A stretch of 7,200 nucleotides of DNA from Candidatus Wallbacteria bacterium (lineage in GTDB: Bacteria > Muiribacteriota > UBA6191 > JACPRK01): positions 1 to 7,200 of the forward strand of contig JACQFU010000427.1 of the NCBI GenBank assembly GCA_016199905.1, written 5' to 3'. The position numbers and the translations under genes are program-made. Of the stretch, positions 1 to 6,900 are shown one piece after another (the stretch's first letter is position 1; every line of letters begins with the position of its first letter). The notes under the pieces are model-generated. The model worked only from the letters and a program-made list of their open reading frames with translations. It did no database searches and was not told the origin of the DNA.

Positions 1-161
1 GCAGAAATACGCAGACATCAATGACAGCGTGGATAGTCGCAGGCCGTGGTGCTGACAAAGTATGAACCCCGCCCTGAGGCAAGTGTGCGGAAAGTCGGGC
101 CAGTTTTGGTCGGTGCCCTCACCCGCGTATCGCAGACTCCAGGGCGCTCTCGGCGGCACTG
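1..161. other. Gene-poor left flank of the transposase operon
   Basis: I find no convincing complete gene here. One frame closes at the TGA at 22-24 and could be the last seven codons of a gene lying to the left; a 14-codon ORF starts at the overlapping ATG (21-23). Neither is recognisable. The frame of the downstream transposase is open from 78 (just after a TGA at 75-77), but the 28 codons before ATG 162 do not look like the helix-turn-helix N-terminus of that family. Positions 84-103 begin with TGT and contain AGTC and CCAG blocks resembling a transposon end. I see no clear -35/-10 promoter pair. Confidence 0.5.
84..103 (+). repeat. Candidate left terminal inverted repeat
   Basis: This stretch starts TGTGCG, has AGTC 3 bases later and CCAG after 3 more. 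Read inward from 3441 on the other strand, the sequence starts TGTTGCG, has AGTC 4 bases later and then CCAG. The two align with one or two single-base gaps as an imperfect inverted repeat with TGT outer ends, as in Mu/Tn7/Tn5053-type elements. No flanking target duplication is evident. Confidence 0.3.
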
Positions 162-1259
162 ATGGCTTTCCTGAGCGCCGAGAAGCTTCGCGATCGTCGC
201 AGCTCGATCCCGGAGCTCATCCTTCGGGCCCGCCAGAAAGGTGTCGTTTCGGCCGTCACCCCCGTGAGCCGCACCTCGGCCTATCGCTTCCTGTTACGGC
301 AGGGCATCTCGGCGGCTCGCGTGCAGCAGGCCGCCGAGCGCGATAGTCGCCGGTTTGCTTACCCGCATCGGCTGCAGATGGTGCTGGCCGACGGCAAGCA
401 CTTCCGCGCGGGAGCGTCGCGTCTGAAGCGCGTCGCGCTCTTCTTTATCGATGACGCCACCCGGCTGGGGCTGTCCGTGTGTGTGGCCCCCTCCGAGGAT
501 ACCGGCGTCTTCTTGAAGAGCTTTCATGCGCTCGTCTGCCAGTACGGCTTTCCCGACACGGTCTTCGTCGACAATGGCCCGGGCTTCATCTCGGAAGCAA
601 CGCTGGGTGTCTTCGCTCGGCTGGATCTTCCCTTGATCCATGGCACGGCCGCCTATCCGGAGGGGCACGGCAAGATCGAGCGCTTCAACCAGACCGCCAA
701 GGCAGCCGTACTGCGGCAACTGGCCGGCCGCCCCGAGATCGATCCGAGCTGCGAGAGCCTGACCCTTCGCCTCACCCACTACCTCCGCGAAGTTTATAAC
801 CATCTGCCCCACGAGAGCCTCGCCGGCAATACGCCATGGGAACGCTTTCGCTCCGACGAGAAACCCTTTCGCTGGCCCGAGGATCGAGCCCGCCTCGACG
901 AGAAGTTCTCGGTTCACCTCAAGCGACGGGTGTCGCCCGACCACATCGTCGACATCGGGGACCTCGCCTACGAGATCCCCAGGGGACACGCCGGCCGTCA
1001 CGTGGTGCTCGAGCAGAAATTGCTCGATGACCGCGTGTTCTTCATCGATCGCGGCCGTGCCATCGAACTCTTCCCCGTGGATCTGGCCAGAAATGCTCGC
1101 GAGCGCCGAGGCTCGGACCAGAAGACGATTTTAGAGTCTCAGGATCCGGCTCCTCCCGGTGCCGCCGAGTTGGCCTTCAACAAGAGTTTTGCTCCCGTCG
1201 TCGATGCCGACGGCGGATTCCTCGACCCTGTGACGCGCAAAGGACGGCCCTCCCGATGA
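162..1259 (+). CDS. DDE integrase/transposase (rve superfamily, TniA/TnsB/MuA-like), probably N-terminally truncated
   Basis: Predicted 365-residue DNA transposase with an RNase H-like catalytic core, which would cut and join transposon ends. The acidic triad is visible: D77 in LADGKH, D137 in FVDNGPGF and E173 in GKIERFNQT, with 35 residues between the last Asp and the Glu, the classic D-35-E arrangement. HESLAGNTPWERF (about 217-229) is the usual end of an rve core, followed by a C-terminal beta-barrel-like region (about 245-310, including IGDLAYEIPRG). Residues 1-55 look like the last part of an HTH region (VSRTSAYRFLLRQG). Relatives with this core normally carry roughly 80-100 more N-terminal residues, so the 5' end appears lost. 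ATG 162 is the only in-frame ATG after the upstream stop, and its ribosome-binding site is poor. The stop overlaps the next start as ATGA (1256-1259), implying translational coupling. Family assignment is firm; activity is doubtful without the DNA-binding domain. Confidence 0.88.
   Translation: MAFLSAEKLRDRRSSIPELILRARQKGVVSAVTPVSRTSAYRFLLRQGISAARVQQAAERDSRRFAYPHRLQMVLADGKHFRAGASRLKRVALFFIDDATRLGLSVCVAPSEDTGVFLKSFHALVCQYGFPDTVFVDNGPGFISEATLGVFARLDLPLIHGTAAYPEGHGKIERFNQTAKAAVLRQLAGRPEIDPSCESLTLRLTHYLREVYNHLPHESLAGNTPWERFRSDEKPFRWPEDRARLDEKFSVHLKRRVSPDHIVDIGDLAYEIPRGHAGRHVVLEQKLLDDRVFFIDRGRAIELFPVDLARNARERRGSDQKTILESQDPAPPGAAELAFNKSFAPVVDADGGFLDPVTRKGRPSR
1239..1244 (+). promoter_or_regulatory. 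Ribosome-binding site of the AAA+ ATPase gene
   Basis: AAAGGA lies 11 bases before ATG 1256, inside the end of the transposase gene. It supports this start together with the ATGA stop/start overlap. Confidence 0.5.
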
Positions 1260-2062
1260 AAGATATTCTCAGTCACTTCGGCTTCCAGTCTCTCCCCTTT
1301 ACCCGCGAGCTGACGGTCATCCAGCATTTCAGTCAGCCCCAGTTCGATGCGGCCGCCGATGCGTTGCTCGAGGCGGTCGAAAATCGCATGTCAGCAGCGC
1401 TCATCGCTCCGGCCGGCACCGGCAAGAGCTCGGTCTTGCGGCGGCTCCTTTCGAGATTGCCCGAGGCGCGCTATCGCGTGAGCTACCTCATGATCACCAA
1501 CCTGTCGCGCCGCGAGATGGCTCGTGAGATCGCGACGGCTCTGGGACTGGAGCCCGCCGGCTCCTACCCGATGCTGGTGCGTCGGTTGCAAGAGGGCTGC
1601 AGAAGCTCGCTCGATATCGAGAGCCGTAGGCCTGTCCTGGTGATCGACGAGGCCCACGAGCTCAGGCCCGACGTGCTCTCGATGCTGCGTGTGTTGACTA
1701 ACTTCGAGATGGACAGCCGTCTGGTCGTCAGCATCGTGCTGGCCGGCCAGCCGAAGCTGCGGGAGCTTTTGCGCAAGGACGAACTCGAGGATGTTGCACG
1801 ACGTCTCTCCCACATCGCCACGCTCGTGCCCCTGTCGAAGACCGAAGTAGCCAGCTACCTGAAGCATCGGGCCACCATCGCCGGGGCCAAGGCCCTGCCG
1901 CTGGATGCGCAGGCGGTGGAAGCGATCGTCGAGATCGCCCGCGGCAACCTGAGAGCCACCGATGCCCTGACCTTGAAGAGTCTGCAGCTGGCCTACGCCG
2001 ACGGAGCCAAGACCGCGGACTCCAACCACGTCGCTACGGCACGGAGCCTGCTATGGGCCTGA
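1256..2062 (+). CDS. ExeA/TniB-like AAA+ ATPase (transposition helper)
   Basis: A 268-residue AAA+ ATPase of the ExeA/GspA-like group (COG3267 type), to which TniB, TnsC-like and other transposon ATPases are related. The Walker A motif is APAGTGKSS (51-59), Walker B is VLVIDEAHEL (127-136, D131 and E132), a sensor-1-like segment is VLAGQPKL (161-168), and GNLRATDAL (230-238) sits in the sensor-2 position. The N-terminal FGFQSLPFTRE is the typical opening of the ExeA group, and length is normal. By analogy with TniB and MuB it would bind DNA and ATP, form filaments or rings on target DNA and recruit or activate the transposase encoded just upstream. It overlaps the transposase gene by 4 bases and the next gene by 10, so the three genes are surely one operon. 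ExeA in secretion systems shares the fold, but I see no peptidoglycan-binding or membrane segment, which favours transposition. All motifs are intact. Confidence 0.88.
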   Translation: MKDILSHFGFQSLPFTRELTVIQHFSQPQFDAAADALLEAVENRMSAALIAPAGTGKSSVLRRLLSRLPEARYRVSYLMITNLSRREMAREIATALGLEPAGSYPMLVRRLQEGCRSSLDIESRRPVLVIDEAHELRPDVLSMLRVLTNFEMDSRLVVSIVLAGQPKLRELLRKDELEDVARRLSHIATLVPLSKTEVASYLKHRATIAGAKALPLDAQAVEAIVEIARGNLRATDALTLKSLQLAYADGAKTADSNHVATARSLLWA

Positions 2063-3075
2063 CCGTCGAGCGTGGCCACGAGGCGCTCCCAACCGTGAGA
2101 GCCAGCCAGCTCGCCCCCGAGGCGCCCGAGCAGCACTGGCTGGTGACCGAGCTCTGGGGCCAGGGCGCCGTCGGCATCCTGGGCGGGCATCCCAAGTCAT
2201 GCAAATCGTGGCTGGGCCTGGAGCTGGCCGTTGCCGTGGCTTCGGGCCGGCCGTGTCTCTCCCGCTTCAGCGTGGACAAGCCCGGAACGGCACTGATCTA
2301 CCTGGCCGAGGACTCCTTGCCGATGGTGCGGGCCCGACTGACCTCCATCTGTGAGGCGCGTGGAATCGAGCTGGCCAGCCTGGAGCTGCATGTCATCACC
2401 TCGCCCAGCCTGCGACTCGATTCCGCCGCCGATTGCTCTCGCCTCGCCGTGACGCTCCAACGCTTGCGCCCGCAACTTCTCGTCCTCGATCCACTGGTGA
2501 GATTGCATCGTCTGGATGAAAACAACGCCTCAGAGATGTCGGGATTGTTGAGTGAGTTGCGCGAGTTGCAGCGACGATTCGACGTGGCCATCGTGCTCGT
2601 TCACCATACCCGAAAACGCACCGCAGCCAGTCCGGGCGAAGCGCTCAGGGGCTCGAGCGATCTGTATGCCTGGACAGACGTGACGGCCCACGTTGCCCGC
2701 ACCGCCGAAGGCCAACTCGTTCTCACTGTCGAGCATCGCTCGGCACCCTCTCCGGAGCCAATCACTCTGGCGCTGGTCTCGCGAGCCGACGGCTCCCGCA
2801 CCCATCTGGAGATCGTCGAAGGCGGGCCCAGGCCGTCCAGGAAGCTGCCACGCACGCTCGAGCAGACCGTGCTCGAGGCGCTCGCTGACTCGAGCAACGG
2901 CCCGCTCGGAACTGAAGCTCTGCGAACCACAATCAACGTGCAGAAGCAGCGCCTGGTGCGCGCTCTTCACGATCTCGAAAAGCAAGGGCTCGTCTCACGA
3001 GACGGCCCGCGTGGCGGTTGGTTACGAGTTCGCGACGACGGCCAGGCCACCTTGCCGATCACCGCGACTGAGTAA
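2053..3075 (+). CDS. RepA-like (AAA_25) RecA-fold ATPase with C-terminal winged-helix-like tail
   Basis: A 340-residue P-loop ATPase of the AAA_25/RepA (RSF1010 hexameric helicase-like) family. The P-loop is GGHPKSCKSW (44-53): K51 and S52 are present, but the Gly normally before the Lys is Cys50. Other RepA-family landmarks are IYLAED (82-87, E86 the probable catalytic acid), the Walker B strand QLLVLDPLVRLH (141-152, D146), VHHTRK (183-188) and ALRGSSDLYAWTD (197-209). Residues from about 265 to 325 look like a winged helix (NVQKQRLVRALHDLEKQGLV, then basic and Gly residues), suggesting DNA binding. ATG 2053 is supported by GGAG at 2043-2046 and by the 10-base overlap with the preceding gene. 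Co-expression with a transposase and a TniB-like ATPase suggests a third transposition or target-selection factor; that role is inferred, and a replication-helicase role cannot be excluded. Confidence 0.82.
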   Translation: MGLTVERGHEALPTVRASQLAPEAPEQHWLVTELWGQGAVGILGGHPKSCKSWLGLELAVAVASGRPCLSRFSVDKPGTALIYLAEDSLPMVRARLTSICEARGIELASLELHVITSPSLRLDSAADCSRLAVTLQRLRPQLLVLDPLVRLHRLDENNASEMSGLLSELRELQRRFDVAIVLVHHTRKRTAASPGEALRGSSDLYAWTDVTAHVARTAEGQLVLTVEHRSAPSPEPITLALVSRADGSRTHLEIVEGGPRPSRKLPRTLEQTVLEALADSSNGPLGTEALRTTINVQKQRLVRALHDLEKQGLVSRDGPRGGWLRVRDDGQATLPITATE

Positions 3076-3153
3076 CCACCGCCACGACACAAGACCCGGT
3101 CGGAGGATAGGGCAACGCTGCGGAGCGACCTGAGCGCCGACCAGGTGGGTAAG

Positions 3154-3204
3154 TCCAGCAGACGGGGCAGGCAACTGCCCCGTTTGTTCTTCCCCTCTGC
3201 TGGA
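3154..3204 (+). terminator. Nested stem-loop, probable transcription terminator of the three-gene operon
   Basis: ACGGGGCAG (3162-3170) pairs perfectly with CTGCCCCGT (3175-3183) around a GCAA tetraloop of the GNRA type. A T-rich tail, TTGTTCTT, follows at 3184-3191. An outer stem TCCAGCAG (3154-3161) pairs perfectly with CTGCTGGA (3197-3204), leaving the T-rich tract as a one-sided bulge. The inner stem plus tail fits an intrinsic terminator located 79 bases after the operon's last stop codon. The outer stem is not typical of terminators and could indicate a folded RNA or a DNA element. The reverse strand lacks a T-tail, so it would not serve the convergent operon well. Confidence 0.6.
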
Positions 3205-3232
3205 TGATCCCCAAAAGCGGCAAACCGACTGA

Positions 3233-3247
3233 GCCCGCAAAGCGGGC
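3233..3247. repeat. Short perfect hairpin
   Basis: GCCCGC (3233-3238) and GCGGGC (3242-3247) form a 6-bp perfect inverted repeat around AAA. It is followed by the imperfectly repeated GCGAGCGACAGCGAGC. There is no T-tail, and the function is unknown. Confidence 0.45.
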
Positions 3248-3323
3248 GGATCAATAGCGAGCGACAGCGAGCAAACCACTTCCAATCAGCTACAACCCCG
3301 CCTCACATCCGAAGGGACGCGCT

Positions 3324-3376
3324 ATCGTTCCATCGTTCCCCGTTCCCACCCAGAGGCGCACACGGAACGGAACGAT
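3324..3376. repeat. Cluster of GTTCC/GGAAC pentamers (iteron- or operator-like)
   Basis: ATCGTTCC occurs twice in tandem (3324-3331 and 3332-3339), followed by CCGTTCC (3340-3346). After a 17-base spacer come two inverted copies, GGAAC at 3364-3368 and GGAACGAT at 3369-3376. Five copies of a pentamer in 53 bases with mirror symmetry suggest protein-binding sites or a cruciform. The position, 65 to 118 bases inside the proposed right transposon end, is where Tn7/Tn5053-type elements carry transposase-binding repeats. No matching copies are seen near the left end. Confidence 0.5.
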
Positions 3377-3395
3377 CCTGGAGAGGAAATTCGTG

Positions 3396-3911
3396 TCAGC
3401 ATTCGTGAAACGGAGCGGGCCTGGGGGACTGAAACGCAACAAGGAGTTGCTCCACTTCGGAGGCGGTGAGCACGTGCTTGGGGAGGCTCCTGGGCAGGCG
3501 CGGGGTCTCCAGCTCGGCGGCGGGGTTGTAGAGAACCAGATTCTGGCGAGCCAGCCACCGGAAGAGCGAGCGCAGGCTGATCAAGCGTTGCTGCTGGGTG
3601 GGGAAGGCCAGGGGGCGGCCGCTCTTCTTACGGTAGTAGAAGAGGTGGCGCTGGTAGCGTTCGACGATGGGGCGGGTGATCTCGCGGGGGCGCGAGAGGC
3701 CGTGCTCGGCGGCCCAGCGGCAAAACAGTTCGAGGCGAGCGCGGTGGCCGGTGAGGGTGCCGGGGCTGAAGCCCTTGACGGCCATGGCCTCGAGGAAGAG
3801 GCCAACGAGGCGAGGGAAGCCGGCGGGGTCGTCGGAATCGCCGGGGAAAGCGGCGAGGCGGTCGCCTGGCTTCAAGGCGCGGCGGCGGCGTTTGGTGTCT
3901 GGCTGGGCCAT
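3396..3911 (-). CDS. Truncated tyrosine recombinase (XerC/D-like N-terminal fragment)
   Basis: A 171-residue fragment of a site-specific recombinase. After a basic leader (about 1-30), residues 34-122 match the SAM-like core-binding domain of the XerC/XerD/phage-integrase family: LFLEAMAVKGFSPGT, PIVERYQRHLFYYRK and ISLRSLFRWLARQN. LPKHVLTASEVEQLL (143-157) is the usual lead-in to the catalytic domain. Homology then stops, and a foreign tail of about 14 codons runs to TGA 3396-3398. The catalytic Arg, the HxxR box and the nucleophilic Tyr are all missing; full-length relatives have about 300 or more residues. The fragment therefore cannot recombine DNA. The start is well supported: GAGGAG (3921-3926) lies 9 bases upstream, and the primase gene ends 3 bases before it. 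The best explanation is insertion of the neighbouring transposon into the gene. Effectively a pseudogene with an intact start. Confidence 0.82.
   Translation of the reverse strand: MAQPDTKRRRRALKPGDRLAAFPGDSDDPAGFPRLVGLFLEAMAVKGFSPGTLTGHRARLELFCRWAAEHGLSRPREITRPIVERYQRHLFYYRKKSGRPLAFPTQQQRLISLRSLFRWLARQNLVLYNPAAELETPRLPRSLPKHVLTASEVEQLLVAFQSPRPAPFHEC
3420..3441 (-). repeat. Candidate right terminal inverted repeat, at the recombinase break point
   Basis: On the minus strand, read from 3441 inward, this is TGTTGCG, then TTTC, AGTC and CCCCCAGG. It matches the block order at 84-103 and ends exactly where recognisable tyrosine-recombinase homology stops (about codon 158). That coincidence is the main support. 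The bases next to the two candidate ends do not form a convincing direct repeat. Confidence 0.3.
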
Positions 3912-3914
3912 GGC

Positions 3915-6900
3915 TCAGGTCTCCTCGGGCGGTCCCTGGGGCCGCCGGCGGGGGTGGGAGCGGCCGTTACCGCCGGGGGGCGGGGTCTTGTGGGCTGCTG
4001 CTGCTGTTGCGCTGATGGCAGCGGCGGCGGCGGGGGCCGAGCCGGAGCGCGGGGCGCCACGGGTACGAGCGGGCGGTGAGTACGATCGGCGCTTTGTCAC
4101 CGGATACGTGGTTTTCACGCTTTCGGGGTTCGAGCCCTGAGAGGAGCTGGTTTCATGCGGTTTTTCGGACTTTTCAGCTTGGCTCGCTGGGGGCACATCC
4201 GGGGCTCGTTGGGGGCTCGAAGCCGGCTCGAACCGCAGTCCTTGGGGCTCGAACTCCGATTTTGACCCCTCGAACTTGGGAACGTACTCGTGCCCGGTGT
4301 CGCCCCGGTGCTCCAGGGCCAGGGTGTCGGCGAGGCGGTCGACGTCGAGGAGGCCCATGAGATAGGGCTTTCCGTCGGAGCCGCCGCCGTCGTAGAGGAG
4401 CTCGTAGACGAAGCTGGAGCCCCGCATGCCGCGGTGGACGAGGAGGTACTCGAGGCTGACGAGCTTGTCGAGGTGGGTGCACACCTGGAAATCAGTCCAG
4501 CCGGTGACGTCGCGGAGCTGCTTGCGAGTGAAGCGGTAGTCGGAGCGGGAGCACTCCAAATGAGAGCACTCTTGCGTGACCATGGCGTCCAGGTGTGAAA
4601 GGAGCCGACGGGTCTGAGGGGGCAGCTCGTCCAGCGAGCGGCCGAGCACCTCATGGGCGAGCTGGTTGGCCAGGCGAATGTCGTCCAAGGTGACCTCGAT
4701 GTACTGGAGGGCCCCGCCACGGTGGAGGACGGACTTGAGCGGGCGCTGGTGCTGGTGGAGCAGCGCGAGGGTGTCGATGAGGGTGAGGTACTTCTCGTGG
4801 TCGCGCCGGGTGCGGGTCTTGTCGTCGACGAAGGTGAGGAGGTGGACGAAGGGGTTGATGACGGGGAGCGGGCGGATCAAGCGCTGGGCGTTCTGGTGGA
4901 GTTTGCGGAGGTGCTCGCGGGTGTTGTCGGCGAGCAGGCCGCCCAGGTTTCGGCGGTGGCGCTGGCGTTCGTGGATGGCGCGGGTCTGGGAGCGTTCCTC
5001 GTTGACGGAGAGGATCAGGCAGCGGTTGGCGAGCTCGTCATCGAGGTCGCTGGAGGTGGTGGTGAGGAAGATCATCACGGGGCCTTCGACCGAGTACTGG
5101 TGGGTGATGAGCTTTCCCGTGGCCGGATCTTTCCCGGTGCTGGCGATGGTGAGGCGGCCCTCGCTCTGCAGGAGCTTGAGCGCGTAGCTGGCGCGCTCGG
5201 CGCCTTCCTCTTCCACGATGGCGAGCACCTTCTGGGCGAGGTTGGTCTCGCCCATATAGAAGAGGGCCTGACCGGTCATGGCGGAGAACTGGATGCGGTC
5301 CTCTTCGGGGACGAAGTCGCAGATGGCGTCCATGAGCGTGGACTTGCCGGCCGAGGAGGAGGACTGGACGACCAGGGCCAGCGGACGATCGAGTTTTCTC
5401 GAGATGGCGGCGAGGTAGCCGACGAGGGTGTTGGTTCTCTCGCCGACGACGCCGGCGGCCTCGAAGTCGGCCAGGATGCGGTGGACGAGCTGGGGATCGC
5501 GCAGAAGGGTCAGGGCGTCGGCGCGGTCGGTATCGCTGACGGCCGGCGTGGGCTCCTTGGGCGGGTGGGCCTTCTTGAGTGCGGAGTCCTGGAGCTCGTC
5601 CAGGGCGCGCAGCAGGGCGAGGATGTCGGCATGAACGAAGGCTTCGGGGCAGCCGAGTTCCAGGGAGGCGAGCCTCTCGAAGGTGGCGCGGGCCTTGGCG
5701 TGGAAGAGGTCGAGAGTGTCGACGTGGACGCCGAGCGGGGACTCGGCCAGCAGGTTGACGCGGAGGGCGTCGAGGCGGGTGTTGGCGGCGAGGCCACGGA
5801 CGCGGTAGCGGCGTTCGGCGCGGGCGAGGGTGACTTCGTTGTCGCTGACGATCGTGAGGGTGGGCGACGTCGGCGGGGGCGGCACGGGTGAGGCGGCAGG
5901 CGGGGTGCGGACCGTGACTGTCGAGGCTTCTGGAGTGAGCGGCTCCGATGGCGCCGTTGACTCCTCGGACGCTCGAGGCGGCGAACTGGCTTCCCCTTTC
6001 GGTGCTGGTTCGGGAGGCGTGGCGGGAGGGGTGGCGGGCTGCGGTGGCGGCGTGGCCGGCCCTGCGACCTGGCCTGGCTCCTGGAAGAGCAAAAGCTGCC
6101 CCGGGAGCTCGGAATCCGGCGCCGGAACCGTGGGCCGTGGGGCTGGCTCGGACGCACTGGCAGCGAAAGGAGAGGGTCCCGGGAGCTGGGAACTCGATCG
6201 GGAGCTGTGCTCGGGAGCGGAGCCCTTGCCCATCCACTCGGCGGCGCGGATGGCGATGCCGAGGGTTTTGGCTGCGGGCTTGAGCTTGGAGGCGTACTCG
6301 TTGACGTCCATCCCATGGGGCAGGCGGATGCGGAAGCACTCGATACCGGCGGCGAGGAGCTCGGGAGCAAGCTTGTCGGCGGCGGGGTTGCCGGCGTCGT
6401 CGTTGTCGTAGGCGATCAGGACGCGGCGGATCTCGTGGCGCCGCAGGGCTTCGCGGTGGATCTGGGTGAAGCCGTTGGTGCCGTAGGCGCTGATGACGTT
6501 CTTGAAGCCGGCGGCCCAGAAGGTGAGGGCGTCGAAGGGGCACTCGCAGAGGATCACCTCGTCGGTGGCCGAAAGAGCCGCGGCGTTGAAGACGACGCGG
6601 TGCTGGCCGGGCATGTAGAGATGGGGGAGATGGGCGAGGGGATCATCGGGGCTGGTGACACCGGCGGCTTCGGCAGCGGCGACGGCTTCGGCGATCTTCG
6701 GATTGGCCATGCGGGCCTTCTCTTTGGGGGACAGCGCGAGGCGGCGGCCGTAGAAGCTGGCGGTGCGACCTTCGTCGTCGACCAGGGGGACGGTGAAGCA
6801 GCCGCGGAAGTATTCGTGGCCGCTGGTACGGAGGATGGAGAGGGCCTTGAGGCGTTCGCGGACAGAAGCGCCGGCCTCGCGATTGCTCTCGGGGACGGTG

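Larger units (their letters stand above)
3076..3395. other. Non-coding, hairpin-rich region between convergent operons
   Basis: No supportable gene lies in this 320-base stretch between the end of the + strand operon and the end of the recombinase fragment. It holds a nested hairpin (3154-3204), a short perfect hairpin (3233-3247) and a cluster of GTTCC/GGAAC pentamers (3324-3376), annotated separately. A further possible long-range pairing is GGTCGG (3098-3103) with CCGACC (3137-3142), enclosing a 4-bp CGCT/AGCG hairpin (3116-3127). This may be the structured 3' end and terminator of the operon plus the right-end DNA of the transposon. Confidence 0.5.

Noticed and set aside
51..57. GCTGACA here is inverted at 3394-3400 (TGTCAGC), as if they were transposon ends
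   Set aside because: The match stops at 7 bases, the flanks show no target duplication, and the alternative pair 84-103 with 3420-3441 fits the recombinase break point better.
65..73. Direct repeat AACCCCGCC at 65-73 and 3294-3302
   Set aside because: It is a nine-base repeat with diverging flanks and no plausible spacing for a target duplication.
107..116. TGGTCGGTGC matched inverted by GCGCCGACCA at 3134-3143
   Set aside because: It is a 9 of 10 match with no extension on either side, in GC-rich DNA, so chance is likely.
294..1001. Minus-strand open frame of 235 codons opposite the transposase
   Set aside because: It has no recognisable motif, and the D-35-E transposase occupies the + strand.
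3404..3440. CRISPR-repeat-like end (GGGGGACTGAAACGCAAC) near the transposon boundary
   Set aside because: Only one copy exists, with no repeat-spacer periodicity, so there is no array. The resemblance to repeat ends in GAAAC is too short to support a guide RNA.
3393..4079. + strand open frame opposite the recombinase and the primase 3' end
   Set aside because: It is Gly/Ala/Glu-rich with no family resemblance, and the minus-strand recombinase domain in the same place is clear.
4653..5891. Long + strand open frame (412 codons) opposite the primase
   Set aside because: It is dominated by Gly, Glu, Val and Ala from the complement of a high-GC gene, has no recognisable domain, and lies wholly opposite the well-supported primase-helicase.
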